From Streptomyces diacarni (lineage in GTDB: Bacteria; Actinomycetota; Actinomycetes; Streptomycetales; Streptomycetaceae): a DNA stretch of 64,000 nt. Position numbers and translations under genes: made by a program. Numbering within the stretch: the stretch's first letter is position 1; each line of letters starts with the position of its first letter. The notes beneath the pieces were generated by a model. It worked only from the letters and a program-made list of their open reading frames with translations. It made no database searches and was not told the DNA's origin. Below, piece after piece: positions 37,201 through 45,719 of this stretch. The stretch spans positions 124,001-188,000 of the forward strand of contig NZ_QOIN01000042.1 in NCBI RefSeq assembly GCF_003323715.1, in the 5' to 3' direction.

Positions 37201-38400
37201 TCAGAGCGCGCAGCCCTGGGTGTCGACCGGAAGCTGCGCCGTGCGGCCCCGGACGATGTCGTCGCGGATCTCGTCGATGCTCAGCGCGTAGCCGGTGCGG
37301 TCGTCGTCCAGGGACTTGGCGAACACGACGCCGTAGACCCGGCCGTCGGGCGTGAGCAGCGGGCCGCCGGAGTTGCCCTGCCGGATCATGGCGTAGAGGG
37401 AGTAGACGTCGCGGTTGACGGTGCCCCGGTGGTAGATGTCGGGGCCTTTGGCGTGGACGCGGCCGCGTACTCGCGCGGAACGTACGTCGTAGCCGCCGTT
37501 CTCCGGGAAGCCGGCGACGATGGCGCCGTCCCCGCTGTCGGCGTCCTGCTCGGCGAAGCGCAGCACGGGCGCGCGCAGCCCGGGGACGTCGATGACGGCG
37601 ATGTCGCGCTTCCAGTCGTAGAGCACGACGCGGCCCTCGTGGCGCGCTCCCTCGCCGCCGACCTGCACGGTCGGGTGCTCGACGCCGCCGACGACGTGCG
37701 CGTTCGTCATCACCTTGCCGGGCGAGAAGACGAATCCGGTGCCCTCCAGCTCCTTGCCGCAGCCGGGCGCCGTACCGACGACCTTGACGATGCTGCGTCT
37801 GGCGCGCTCGGACACGGGGCTGCCCGCCAGCTTCGGGTCGGGCGGGGAGACGTCGCGGATCGGCTCGTCGGAGAACGGCGAGAAGACCTGCGGGTAGCCG
37901 TTCTCGGCCAGCAGCGAGGCGAAGTCGTCGAACCAGCGGTTGCTCTGCTCCGGCATGACCTGGTCGACGCCGTGCAGGATCGCCGAGCCGCGCACTTCCT
38001 TGCCGGGCGTCGTCAGGGAGGTGCCGGCCAGCGCCGTGCCCAGCAGCCAGGCGACGAACAGCATCGCGAGGACGTTGACGAGCGCACCCCCGGTCGCGTC
38101 CAGCGCACGCGCGGGCGACCAGGTGATGTACTGCCGCAGCTTGTTGCCCAGGTGGGTGGTGAGCGCCTGCCCGACCGAGGCGCAGACGATCACGACGACG
38201 ACGGCGCCGATCGCCATGCCGGGACCGGGCCGGCTGCCGTCGGTGAACTGGTCCCACAGGAGAGGCAGCACGAGCAGCGCCACCAGGCCGCCGCCGAGGA
38301 AGCCGAGGACGGACAGGATGCCGACGACGAAGCCCTGGCGGTATCCGACGATCGCGAACCACACGGCTGCCACGATCAGCAGTACGTCCAGCACGTTCAC
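37201..38400 (-). CDS. marP: MarP-family membrane serine protease (CvpA domain plus trypsin-like domain)
   Basis: 399 aa. Four N-terminal membrane helices form a CvpA-like domain (MNVLDVLLIVAAVWFAIVGY and following), then a periplasmic chymotrypsin-fold protease. The catalytic triad is H235 (MTNAHVVGG), D266 (WKRDIAVIDV) and S344 (RQGNSGGPLL). A cysteine near residue 214 (GTAPGCGKELEGTG) and one at the C-terminus (TQGCAL) could form the regulatory disulphide described for M. tuberculosis MarP (Rv3671c), whose position in the conserved block matches. That enzyme supports survival under acid and oxidative stress. GTG 38400 follows AGGATG. Confidence 0.95.
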   Translation of the reverse strand: MNVLDVLLIVAAVWFAIVGYRQGFVVGILSVLGFLGGGLVALLVLPLLWDQFTDGSRPGPGMAIGAVVVVIVCASVGQALTTHLGNKLRQYITWSPARALDATGGALVNVLAMLFVAWLLGTALAGTSLTTPGKEVRGSAILHGVDQVMPEQSNRWFDDFASLLAENGYPQVFSPFSDEPIRDVSPPDPKLAGSPVSERARRSIVKVVGTAPGCGKELEGTGFVFSPGKVMTNAHVVGGVEHPTVQVGGEGARHEGRVVLYDWKRDIAVIDVPGLRAPVLRFAEQDADSGDGAIVAGFPENGGYDVRSARVRGRVHAKGPDIYHRGTVNRDVYSLYAMIRQGNSGGPLLTPDGRVYGVVFAKSLDDDRTGYALSIDEIRDDIVRGRTAQLPVDTQGCAL

Positions 38401-38534
38401 CGAATCATCCTCGCCTCGGGTTCACTTCGACCTGCCCCGCCCGCCTTCCCCGAAGGGCGCTCCGTGCGGAACGTTCCGTGGGGAACCTACGGGGGACGGG
38501 AAAGACACCGTCTCACGGGGGCGGGGAGCGAGAA

Positions 38535-39317
38535 TCACGCGTGCCAGTCGAGGGGCACCCGGCGGTCGTGGTCCCAGGGGCGCTCCCAGCCGGCGTAGTG
38601 CAGGAGCCGGTCGATGACCCCCGCGGTGAACCCCCACACCAGCGCGGATCCGACCATGAAGGCAGGGCCCACGTGCCCGGCCGGGTGGACGGCCATGGCG
38701 CGGTTGGCCGGGTCGGTGAGCTCGGTGACGGGGACGGTGAACACGCGGGCCGTCTCCGCCGGATCAACGGGCGCCACCGGGCTGGGGCGGTGCCACCAGC
38801 CGAGCACGGGCGTGACGACGAAGCCGCTGACCGGGATGTACAGGCTCGGCAGCACTCCGAACACCTGCACGCCGGAGGGATCGAGTCCTGTCTCCTCCTC
38901 CGCCTCGCGGAGCGCCGCACGCAGCCTTCCGTCCCCCTGCGGATCGCCGTCCTCCGGATCGAGCGAGCCACCGGGGAAGGACGGCTGACCGGCGTGCGAA
39001 CGCAGGCTGGAGGCCCGCTGGATCAACAGCAGCTCCGGCCCCTCCTTGCCCTCGCCGAACAGCACGAGGACGGCGGAGGGACGGCCACCGCCGTCGGGCG
39101 GCGGCAGGAAACGGCTGAGCTGGCTCGCCTCCACCGTCTCGGCGGCGTCCCGTACGGGCGCCAGCCAGTCGGGCAGGCCGCGCCCGCTGACCTCCACCGA
39201 CGGCAGACCGCCAGCCGGCGACGGGGACGGGGAGGGCCGGAGGTGCCGGGCCGGCTCGGAGGCGTGGGACTGAGGGGTGTGGTGGGACTGCTGGGAGTGG
39301 TGCCTGGCAGGCGTCAC
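38535..39317 (-). CDS. NUDIX hydrolase, CoA pyrophosphatase type
   Basis: 260 aa. GTG 39317 overlaps the nth stop by 4 nt (GTGA), so it is coupled to nth; the longer frame to 39584 runs antisense over nth and is rejected. The UPF0035 CoA-hydrolase signature is present: [21 protein letters not shown], followed by the NUDIX box [11 protein letters not shown] with [16 protein letters not shown]. The enzyme would split CoA or acyl-CoA into phosphopantetheine and 3',5'-ADP. The N-terminal 45 residues are His/Ser/Pro-rich and probably disordered. The block order (nudix beside nth) equals that in mycobacteria. Confidence 0.9.
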   Translation of the reverse strand: MTPARHHSQQSHHTPQSHASEPARHLRPSPSPSPAGGLPSVEVSGRGLPDWLAPVRDAAETVEASQLSRFLPPPDGGGRPSAVLVLFGEGKEGPELLLIQRASSLRSHAGQPSFPGGSLDPEDGDPQGDGRLRAALREAEEETGLDPSGVQVFGVLPSLYIPVSGFVVTPVLGWWHRPSPVAPVDPAETARVFTVPVTELTDPANRAMAVHPAGHVGPAFMVGSALVWGFTAGVIDRLLHYAGWERPWDHDRRVPLDWHA

Positions 39318-40531
39318 CGGGCGGCTCCGCTGCCGCCCTCGGGCGCCGCGCGCGAGGGCAGCGGCGGCGCGGGCTGTCCCGGATAGTCGGCCGGCGGCTT
39401 GAGACGCTGGCCCGGCTGACCGCCCATCTCGTACTTGAGCAGCTTCTTCGCCTTCTCCGGGTCGGTCTCGCCCTCCCCGTACGAGGGGCACAGCTCGGCG
39501 ATGGGGCAGGCACCGCAGGCCGGCTTGCGTGAGTGACAGATGCGGCGGCCGTGGAAGATCGTGCGGTGCGAGAACATCGTCCACTCGCTCTCCGGCAGCA
39601 GGTCGTCGATCTCCTGCTCGACCTTCACGGCGTCCGTCTGCTCGGTGAGCTTCCAGCGGCGCACAAGGCGCCCGAAGTGGGTGTCGACGGTCAGTCCTGG
39701 GAGGCCGAACGCGTTGCCCATCACCACGAACGCCGTCTTGCGGCCGACACCGGGCAGCTTCACCAGCTCCTCGACGGTGCCGGGAACCTCGCCCCCGAAG
39801 TCGTCCCGCAGGGCGGCCGAGAGCCCCAGCAGCGACTTCGCCTTCGAGCGGAAGAACCCGGTGGGACGGATCAGCTCCTCGAGCTCCTCCGGGTTGGCGG
39901 CGGCCATGTCCTCAGGGGTGGGGTACGCGGCGAAGAGGGCGGGTGTCGTCTGGTTGACGCGCAGGTCGGTCGTCTGGGCGGAGAGAACGGTCGCCACCAG
40001 CAATTCGAACGGATTCTCGAAATCGAGTTCCGGGTGCGCGTAGTAGTACACCTCAGCCAGCGCGTCGTTGATCCGCGCCGCCCGTTTCGCCTTGGACTCC
40101 TGCGACTCCGGCCTCGTGCCGGCCGCCTGCTTGGCGGCAGTGGCCTTCTTCCCCGCCGCCCCCCGCTTGGAGGCGGTGCCCTTCTTGGCCGCTGTCTTAG
40201 TGGCGGCTGTCTTGGAAGCCGTCGTCTTGGAAGCCGTCGTCTTGGAAGCCGCTGTCTTGGAAGCCGCTGTCTTGGAGGCCGCTGTTTTCGTGGCGGCTGC
40301 CTTCTTCGACGTGGCTGTCTTCTGCGAGGCGGCGGCCTTCTTCCCCGAGGCCGTCTTCTTCGCTCCGGTGGCGCCGCTGGACGCCGTGGGGGCCGTTTTG
40401 GTGGCGGCACGCTTGGTGGCCGCCTTCTCGGGGGACGCCTTCTTCGGAGCGGCCTTCCCGGGCTCCGGGGCGGCCTTCTCGCCCGTCGTCGTCCGGCCCG
40501 TCGTCCCCTTGGGGGACTCGTGTTCGCTCAC
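39314..40531 (-). CDS. nth: endonuclease III with long lysine/alanine N-terminal tail
   Basis: DNA glycosylase/AP lyase for oxidised pyrimidines. GTG 40531 has GGAGG 8 nt upstream and is preferred over GTG 40555; the protein is then about 405 aa against about 210-260 in the usual enzyme. The catalytic core has [12 protein letters not shown], the helix-hairpin-helix [17 protein letters not shown] with the catalytic Lys, the catalytic Asp in [12 protein letters not shown], and the iron-sulphur cysteines C-x6-C-x2-C-x5-C ([18 protein letters not shown]). The first 150 residues are AASKT/TAASK repeats encoded by 15-bp units. The tail likely binds DNA unspecifically, like the tails of TopA and HupS. 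Confidence 0.94.
   Translation of the reverse strand: MSEHESPKGTTGRTTTGEKAAPEPGKAAPKKASPEKAATKRAATKTAPTASSGATGAKKTASGKKAAASQKTATSKKAAATKTAASKTAASKTAASKTTASKTTASKTAATKTAAKKGTASKRGAAGKKATAAKQAAGTRPESQESKAKRAARINDALAEVYYYAHPELDFENPFELLVATVLSAQTTDLRVNQTTPALFAAYPTPEDMAAANPEELEELIRPTGFFRSKAKSLLGLSAALRDDFGGEVPGTVEELVKLPGVGRKTAFVVMGNAFGLPGLTVDTHFGRLVRRWKLTEQTDAVKVEQEIDDLLPESEWTMFSHRTIFHGRRICHSRKPACGACPIAELCPSYGEGETDPEKAKKLLKYEMGGQPGQRLKPPADYPGQPAPPLPSRAAPEGGSGAAR
40197..40285 (-). repeat. 15-bp in-frame tandem repeats in nth
   Basis: CTTGGAAGCCG units begin at 40211, 40226, 40241, 40256 and 40271 with exact 15-bp spacing, encoding [10 protein letters not shown] pentapeptides in the Nth tail. Confidence 0.9.
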
Positions 40532-40795
40532 AGCGGAATCCTCCGTCACCGTCACCCGTCCAGGCCCCCGCCCGTCGATTCACTCCGTGGCCGGGGGACA
40601 CTCGGCCAGCGTAAGGGCGCCCACCGACATTCGTGGCTCACGCAGCCGATCCGAGGCCCTAGCGCGCCCCGCGTTGGGGCCCACGGCATGAGTGCGTCAA
40701 ACTTGGGACTGATTGCTGTGACTGATCGCATGGTTTCACCGTCCGGCATCATGGGATCCACGGACCCCATGGGCAGGTCGACAAGGAGAGAACTC

Positions 40796-41470
40796 GTGGA
40801 CGACGTTCTACGGCGCGCCCCGCTCTTCGCGGCGCTCGATGAGGAGCAGGCTGCTGAGCTGCGCGCCTCCATGACGGAGACGACGCTGGCTCGCAGTGAG
40901 GCCCTCTTCCACGAGGGTGACCCGGGTGACCGCCTCTACGTGGTGACCGAGGGCAAGGTGAAGCTGCACCGCACCTCGCCCGACGGCCGGGAGAACATGC
41001 TCGCGGTCCTGGGCCCGGGCGAGCTGATCGGCGAGCTGTCCCTGTTCGACCCGGGTCCGCGTACGGCGACGGCCTCGGCGTTGACCGAGGTCAAGCTGCT
41101 GGGCCTGGGCCACGGCGACCTGCAGCCCTGGCTGAACGCCCGCCCCGAGGTGGCCTCGGCCCTGCTGCGGGCGATCGCCCGGCGGCTGCGGCGCACCAAC
41201 GACTCCATGTCCGACCTGGTCTTCTCTGACGTGCCGGGGCGCGTGGCCAAGCAGCTGCTCGACCTGTCCCGGCGGTTCGGGGTGCAGTCCGAAGAGGGCA
41301 TCCACGTCGTGCACGACCTCACGCAGGAGGAGCTGGCGCAGCTGGTGGGTGCCTCCCGCGAGACGGTCAACAAGGCGCTGGCCGACTTCGCGGGGCGCGG
41401 TTGGCTGCGGCTGGAGGCCCGTGCCGTGATCCTGCTGGACATCGAGCGGCTGGCCAAGCGCTCCCGCTGA
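40796..41470 (+). CDS. crp: cAMP receptor protein family regulator
   Basis: Global transcription factor, 224 aa, the exact length and near-identical sequence pattern of the Streptomyces Crp (SCO3571 type). GTG 40796 has AAGGAGAG upstream. The cyclic-nucleotide domain contains FHEGDPGDRLYVVTEGKVKL and the phosphate-binding cassette GELIGELSLFDPGPRTATA. A long dimer helix follows (ALLRAIARRLRRTNDSM), and the winged helix ends with DLTQEELAQLVGASRETVNK. Streptomyces Crp acts in germination and antibiotic production. The gene is monocistronic, divergent from nth and closed by a palindromic terminator. Confidence 0.97.
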   Translation: MDDVLRRAPLFAALDEEQAAELRASMTETTLARSEALFHEGDPGDRLYVVTEGKVKLHRTSPDGRENMLAVLGPGELIGELSLFDPGPRTATASALTEVKLLGLGHGDLQPWLNARPEVASALLRAIARRLRRTNDSMSDLVFSDVPGRVAKQLLDLSRRFGVQSEEGIHVVHDLTQEELAQLVGASRETVNKALADFAGRGWLRLEARAVILLDIERLAKRSR

Positions 41471-41538
41471 CCGGCCTCGCCGTCGCGCCCTTCCCGCACC
41501 TCATGTGCGTCAGTACGTCCGTGCGTCAGTACGTCGTG

Positions 41539-41570
41539 TAAGGGGCGTTCTCCATGGAGGACGCCCCTTA
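41539..41570. terminator. bidirectional terminator between crp and the MBL gene
   Basis: Arms TAAGGGGCGT (41539-41548) and ACGCCCCTTA (41561-41570), with an inner CTCC/GGAG pairing in the loop. It lies 68 nt past the crp stop and 57 nt past the converging MBL stop. Confidence 0.75.
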
Positions 41571-41626
41571 CCTGCGCTCGCACGCAGACGTGCTCACACG
41601 CTGGCCTCACACGTGGTCAGCCACCG

Positions 41627-42457
41627 TCACACCACCCCGCGCTCCGCGAGGTAGTCGAGCTGTGCCCGTACGGACAGCTGCGCCGCCGGCCACAGCGATC
41701 TGTCGACGTCCGCGTAGACGTGGGCGACGACCTCGTGCGCGCTGCGGTGCCCTGCCTCGACGGCGGCCTCCACCTGGGCGAGCCGTTTGGCGCGGTGGGC
41801 CAGGTAGTGGTCGAGGGCTCCCTGCGCGTCGGCGAGGACGGGGCCGTGCCCGGGGAGGACGTGGCTGACGCCGTCGTCGACCGTCAGGGAGCGCAGGGCG
41901 CGCAGGGAGTCGAGGTAGTCCCCGAGCCCGCCGTCCGGGTGGGCGACGACGGTGGTGCCGCGCCCGAGCACCGTGTCGCCCGTGAGCACGGCGGCGTCGG
42001 CGGGCAGGTGGAAGGAGAGCGAGTCGGCGGTGTGTCCCGGGGTGGGCACGACGCGCAGTTCGAGGCCGCCCGTCGTGACGACGTCCCCGCCGGCCAGCCC
42101 CTCCTCGCCCAGGCGGAGCGCCGGGTCGAGGGCGCGTACGGGCGTGCCCGTCAGCTCGGCGAAGCGCGCCGCGCCCTCCGCGTGGTCCGGGTGGCCGTGG
42201 GTGAGCAGCGTGAGCGCCACCCGTCTGCCCTGCCGCTCGACGGTGGCGACGACGTTCCGCAGGTGCGTGTCGTCCAGCGGTCCCGGGTCGATGACGACGG
42301 CCAGGTCGGAGTCGGGCTCGGCCACGATCCAGGTGTTGGTGCCGTCGAGCGTCATGGGCGAGGGGTTGGGCGCCAGGACGCAGTACGCGCGGGTGCTCGC
42401 CCAGCCGGTGATGTCGCCTGAGCGAGGCTGCCCTGGGAGTGCCGCGGTGTCGGTCAT
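41627..42457 (-). CDS. metallo-beta-lactamase-fold hydrolase
   Basis: 276 aa. ATG 42457 overlaps the stop of the NUDIX gene by 4 nt; the much longer open frame upstream is antisense sequence. The metal-binding motif LLTHGHPDHAEGAARF (HxHxDH), the later His in VPTPGHTADSLSFHLP, Asp in LTGDTVLGRG and the final His in HVLPGHGPVLADA complete the binuclear zinc site. The order of elements is that of glyoxalase-II/LACTB2-like enzymes (Rv3677c in the conserved block); LACTB2 relatives are RNases or thioester hydrolases. The substrate is unknown. Its tight coupling to a NUDIX enzyme suggests a shared metabolite. Confidence 0.9.
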   Translation of the reverse strand: MTDTAALPGQPRSGDITGWASTRAYCVLAPNPSPMTLDGTNTWIVAEPDSDLAVVIDPGPLDDTHLRNVVATVERQGRRVALTLLTHGHPDHAEGAARFAELTGTPVRALDPALRLGEEGLAGGDVVTTGGLELRVVPTPGHTADSLSFHLPADAAVLTGDTVLGRGTTVVAHPDGGLGDYLDSLRALRSLTVDDGVSHVLPGHGPVLADAQGALDHYLAHRAKRLAQVEAAVEAGHRSAHEVVAHVYADVDRSLWPAAQLSVRAQLDYLAERGVV

Positions 42458-43518
42458 GCGGGATCGATCCTCTTGGTGAACTCGTCGTGTCCGGGCCAGC
42501 TGAGCACGATCTCCCCGCCGTCCAGGCGGGCCCGCGCGAGAACAGGTGTCAGATCGCGTGCGGCGGATCCGGCCAGCGCGTCCGCCACGCCCGTGTACGG
42601 CGCGAGCGCCCGCAGGGTCGCGATGGTGGGCGGCATCATCAGCAGGTCGCCCCTGTCGTACCCGGCTGCGGCCTCCTGGGGGCGTACCCAGACGGTGCGG
42701 TCTGCCTCGGTGGAGGCGTTGCGGGTGCGCTGCCCTTCGGGGAGGGCGGCGACGAAGAAGTACGTGTCGTAGCGCCGCTTCTCGAACTCGGGTGTGATCC
42801 AGCGGGCCCAGGCGCCCAGCAGGTCGCCCCGCAGGACGAGTCCCCGGCGGTCGAGGAAGTCGGCGAAGGACAGCTCGTGTGCGACCAGGGCCGCGCGGTC
42901 GGCCTCCCAGTCGTCCCCCGTGGTGTCGGCGACGACGGTGTGCGGGTCGGGTCCGGCCAGCAGCACGCCGGCCTCCTCGAACGTCTCCCTCACGGCGGCG
43001 CAGACGATCGCGTGTGCCGTCGCCTCGTCGGTGCCCAGCCGTTCCGCCCACTGCGCGGGGGTGGGCCCCGCCGTGTCGGCCCCGCGGGCGTCCCGCGGAT
43101 CGACGGAGCCGCCGGGGTAGGCGTACGCACCACCCGCGAAGGCCATCGAGGTGCGGCGGCGCAGCATGTGGACGACGGGGCCCTCCGCGGTGTCCCGCAG
43201 GAGCATGACGGTGGCGGCGGTACGCGGGGTCACCGGGGTGAGCTCGCCGGCGGCCAGCGCACGGATGCGCTCGGGCCACTCGGGCGGGTACCACTGGCCT
43301 CTCCCGGCAGGCTCCTGGCCGGTCTCTGCGGGCTGCTGCCCGGCCCCGGCGGGCCCCTGGCCCGGCACGGCCCCTGCGGACGTCTGGCCCGCCCCTGCGG
43401 ACTCCTGACCCGACTCGGCGGACTCCCGACCCGACCCGGCAGGCTCCTGACCCGGCCCCGTGCGGGGCCGACGGCTCCCGGAGGGCGAGGCGGACGAGGT
43501 GGAGGAGGTGGACGACAT
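42454..43518 (-). CDS. NUDIX hydrolase with repetitive N-terminus
   Basis: 354 aa. Start ATG 43518. The first 75 residues are disordered, with GQEPAG, SGxESAE and GQQPAE-type repeats. The NUDIX domain starts near residue 95 (RTAATVMLLRD) and carries GGSVDPRDARG and, after an insertion of about 35 residues, AAVRETFEEAGVLLAG, so the box REx2EExG is intact though split. Later FVAALPEGQ and DLLMMPPTIATLRALA are typical of the NUDT19/RNase-like branch. In actinobacteria this gene regularly precedes the MBL gene. The stop overlaps the MBL start by 4 nt. Confidence 0.87.
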   Translation of the reverse strand: MSSTSSTSSASPSGSRRPRTGPGQEPAGSGRESAESGQESAGAGQTSAGAVPGQGPAGAGQQPAETGQEPAGRGQWYPPEWPERIRALAAGELTPVTPRTAATVMLLRDTAEGPVVHMLRRRTSMAFAGGAYAYPGGSVDPRDARGADTAGPTPAQWAERLGTDEATAHAIVCAAVRETFEEAGVLLAGPDPHTVVADTTGDDWEADRAALVAHELSFADFLDRRGLVLRGDLLGAWARWITPEFEKRRYDTYFFVAALPEGQRTRNASTEADRTVWVRPQEAAAGYDRGDLLMMPPTIATLRALAPYTGVADALAGSAARDLTPVLARARLDGGEIVLSWPGHDEFTKRIDPA

Positions 43519-43612
43519 GGGCGGATGCTACGGCCCGCCGCTTCGATGTTCGAGAGGCGGCGGGCCGCGAGCACCGCGATGGTGACCGGAGCGGACGTGC
43601 CGGTCAGGCGTC

Positions 43613-44077
43613 TCAGTCGGTCAGTTCGACCTGGATCTCGACCTCGACGGGGGCGTCCAGCGGCAGGACGGCCACGCCGACCGCGCTGCGCGCGTGCACG
43701 CCCTTGTCGCCCAGCACCTCACCGAGCAGCTCGCTGGCGCCGTTGACGACGCCCGGCTGACCGGTGAAGTCGGGTGCGGACGCGACGAAACCGGTGACCT
43801 TGACGACACGTGCGACGTTGTCCAGGTCCCCGGCGACGGACTTCACGGCCGACAGCGCGTTCAGCGCGGCGGTGCGCGCCAGGTCCTTCGCCTCTTCCGG
43901 CGTGACCTCCGCACCGACCTTGCCGGTCGTCGGCAGCGTGCCCGACACCAGCGGAAGCTGCCCCGCGGTGTACACGTACCGACCGGTGCGTACGGCCGGG
44001 ACGTAGACGCCGGCCGGGGTGGCGGTCTCGGGCAGGGACAGTCCCAGCTGCGCGATCCTGTCCTCGACCGCACTCAC
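43613..44077 (-). CDS. RidA family protein
   Basis: 154 aa of the YjgF/YER057c/UK114 fold, deaminating reactive enamine/imine intermediates in canonical members. GTG 44077 overlaps the DUF4177 stop by 4 nt (GTGA). Features of the family: GVYVPAVRTGRYVYTAGQLPL near the N-terminus, KDLARTAALNALSAVKSVAGDLDNV in the middle and ARSAVGVAVLPLDAPVEVEIQ at the end. The canonical substrate-binding Arg expected before SAVGV is present (HARSAVG). It lies between DUF4177 and the NUDIX gene, all on the minus strand; the gap to the NUDIX gene is 94 bp. Confidence 0.92.
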   Translation of the reverse strand: MSAVEDRIAQLGLSLPETATPAGVYVPAVRTGRYVYTAGQLPLVSGTLPTTGKVGAEVTPEEAKDLARTAALNALSAVKSVAGDLDNVARVVKVTGFVASAPDFTGQPGVVNGASELLGEVLGDKGVHARSAVGVAVLPLDAPVEVEIQVELTD

Positions 44078-44235
44078 GCCTGCTTCTCCCGCTTCAGGTA
44101 GGCCACGAGCTGCTCGGGGTTGTTCGGCCCTGGCACGACCTGGACGAGCTCCCAGCCGTCCTCGCCCCAGGTGTCCAGAATCTGCTTGGTCGCGTGCACC
44201 AACAGCGGCACGGTCGCGTATTCCCACTTCGTCAT
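44074..44235 (-). CDS. DUF4177 small protein
   Basis: Only 53 residues, MTKWEYATVPLLVHATKQIL to VAYLKREKQA. The pattern (WEYATVPL, then LDTWGEDGWELVQVVPG) is that of DUF4177 proteins, whose single WEL-type strand-helix unit is a putative binding fold. ATG 44235, stop inside the start of ridA (GTGA). The DUF4177-ridA pair is frequent in actinobacteria. Function unknown. Confidence 0.85.
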   Translation of the reverse strand: MTKWEYATVPLLVHATKQILDTWGEDGWELVQVVPGPNNPEQLVAYLKREKQA

Positions 44236-44509
44236 GGGAAGACCCTAACGAACGCGCGGCCTCCTCCCCCACGCCCCGGGAACGGCCATCCCCCGGCACT
44301 GAGCGGCCATACCCACGGCATGTGAACGGCGCCTCAGGTAGGGGGAACAGCGCCCCAGACCACCGGAACCGGCCACCGGAACCGGCCGCCGGCGCCCGTC
44401 CCGTCCCGTCCCGTCACGCCCGGAAAGCGGCTGCCCGCCCGACCCCGTCCGCTTCCGGGTTCCCGGCCGGGTCTCGCCGGGCCGACGGCGAAGAATTAGG
44501 CTCCCAGCC

Positions 44510-45508
44510 GTGGGCAGGCTTCACGTAGTGACCGGCAAGGGCGGCACCGGCAAGACGACGGTCGCCGCCGCTCTCGCGCTGGCTCTGGCGCGCGGCGGAA
44601 AGCGGACGCTGCTCGTCGAGGTGGAGGGCCGCCAGGGCATCGCACAGCTCTTCGAGACCGCGCCGCTGCCCTACGAGGAGCGCAAGATCGCCGTCTCGCA
44701 CGGGGACGGCGAGGTCCACGCGCTCGCCATCGACGCCGAGCGGGCCCTCCTCGACTACCTCCAGATGTTCTACAAACTCGGCAGCGCCGGCCGCGCCCTC
44801 AAGCGGCTGGGGGCCATCGACTTCGCGACGACGATCGCCCCCGGACTGCGCGACGTGCTGCTGACCGGAAAGGCGTGCGAGGCCGTCCGGCGCAGGGACA
44901 AGCGACAGCGCCCCGTCTACGACGCCGTCGTCATGGACGCCCCGCCCACCGGCCGCATCACCCGCTTCCTCGGCGTCAACGAGGAGGTCGCGGGGCTCGC
45001 CAAGGTCGGCCCCGTCCACAACCAGGCCCAGGCCGTGATGCGCGTCCTCAAGTCGCCCCAGACCGCGGTGCACCTGGTGACGCTGCTGGAGGAGATGCCG
45101 GTCCAGGAGACCGTCGACGGCATCGCCGAGCTGCGGGCCGCCGGACTCCCGGCCGCCTCCGTCGTGGTCAACATGGTGCGCGCGGGCCTCCCCGGCGAGG
45201 ACCAGCTCCTCGCCCCGCACCGGCACACCGACGAGCTCACCGGCGCCCTCGCCCGGGCCTTCTCCCAGGCCGGACTCGGCACCGCGGGGGGCGGCGGACA
45301 CGCCGAGCGGCTCGTCGCGCCGCTGCTGGAGCAGGGCCGGGAGCACGCCGAACGCGTCGCCCTCGAACGCGGACTGCGCACCGAACTGCGCGCGCAGGGG
45401 CTGCCCGTGCGGGAACTCGGCCGGCTGAGCGAGGGCGTGGACCTGCCCGGCCTCTACGGGCTCGCCACCGCATTGCACGACCGGTGGCACACGGGAGAAC
45501 CCGCGTGA
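44510..45508 (+). CDS. ArsA/GET3-like ATPase, first of two
   Basis: 332 aa, deviant-Walker ATPase of the Rv3679 type. GTG 44510. Walker A VVTGKGGTGKTTVAAALALA, switch-I-like LVEVEGRQGIAQLFE with no aspartate where GET3 has one, and VVMDAPPTGRITRFL as switch II. It lacks the hydrophobic groove helices of GET3. In M. tuberculosis the Rv3679-Rv3680 pair forms a complex (BagAB) reported to act in anion export or nucleotide hydrolysis. Here it forms a pair with the next ArsA-like gene, separated by a repeat-encoded small ORF. Confidence 0.9.
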   Translation: MGRLHVVTGKGGTGKTTVAAALALALARGGKRTLLVEVEGRQGIAQLFETAPLPYEERKIAVSHGDGEVHALAIDAERALLDYLQMFYKLGSAGRALKRLGAIDFATTIAPGLRDVLLTGKACEAVRRRDKRQRPVYDAVVMDAPPTGRITRFLGVNEEVAGLAKVGPVHNQAQAVMRVLKSPQTAVHLVTLLEEMPVQETVDGIAELRAAGLPAASVVVNMVRAGLPGEDQLLAPHRHTDELTGALARAFSQAGLGTAGGGGHAERLVAPLLEQGREHAERVALERGLRTELRAQGLPVRELGRLSEGVDLPGLYGLATALHDRWHTGEPA

Positions 45509-45524
45509 GCGCAGGACGACACCC

Positions 45525-45719
45525 GTGAACGCGGCGGATCCGACGCGAGCCGTGGAGCCGACGCGAGCCGTTACGCGGGCGCGAGCCGTGGAACCGGCCC
45601 GAGCCGTTGCACCGGCGCAGACCGTCGCGCCGACACGAGCCGTTACGCGGGCGCGAGCCGCGAAACCCGCCCGGCTCGGGGAACCCGATTCCGCCCACCG
45701 CAAGGAGAGGCTTCCATGA
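45525..45719 (+). CDS. 64-codon hexapeptide-repeat ORF bridging the two ArsA-like genes
   Basis: GTG 45525 lies 16 nt after the first ArsA-like gene, and the stop overlaps the next start by 4 nt (ATGA). The product MNAADPTRAVEPTRAVTRAR and onward is seven imperfect hexapeptides of the (P/A)xRAV type, very basic and without aromatic residues. The ribosome site is weak (GCAGGAC). It could be a real basic linker peptide or a frame left open by an 18-bp repeat. The exact fit between two genes is its main support. Confidence 0.4.
   Translation: MNAADPTRAVEPTRAVTRARAVEPARAVAPAQTVAPTRAVTRARAAKPARLGEPDSAHRKERLP
45541..45666 (+). repeat. 18-bp tandem repeat, seven copies
   Basis: The core CGAGCCGT occurs every 18 bp (AGCC at 45548, 45566, 45584, 45602, then 45638 and 45656; one unit mutated). 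A two-unit (36-bp) alternation is visible at its ends (GTGGA/TTACG/GTGGA/TTGCA). Confidence 0.9.

Noticed and set aside
40712..40738. Possible Crp binding site TGTGAC to TTTCACC upstream of crp
   Set aside because: The half-site spacing is too long for the GTGNC-N6-GNCAC consensus; at best a coincidence.
39533..40793. N-terminal extension of crp by a continuous upstream frame
   Set aside because: The upstream part is antisense to nth; Crp has its ordinary length from GTG 40796 with a good ribosome site.
42458..43294. N-terminal half of the long MBL frame
   Set aside because: It overlaps the NUDIX gene in another frame of the same strand and has no MBL sequence; the ATGA overlap start at 42457 is far better.
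45541..45666. CRISPR array
   Set aside because: The 18-bp units are contiguous and have no spacers; the same holds for all other repeat arrays in the window.
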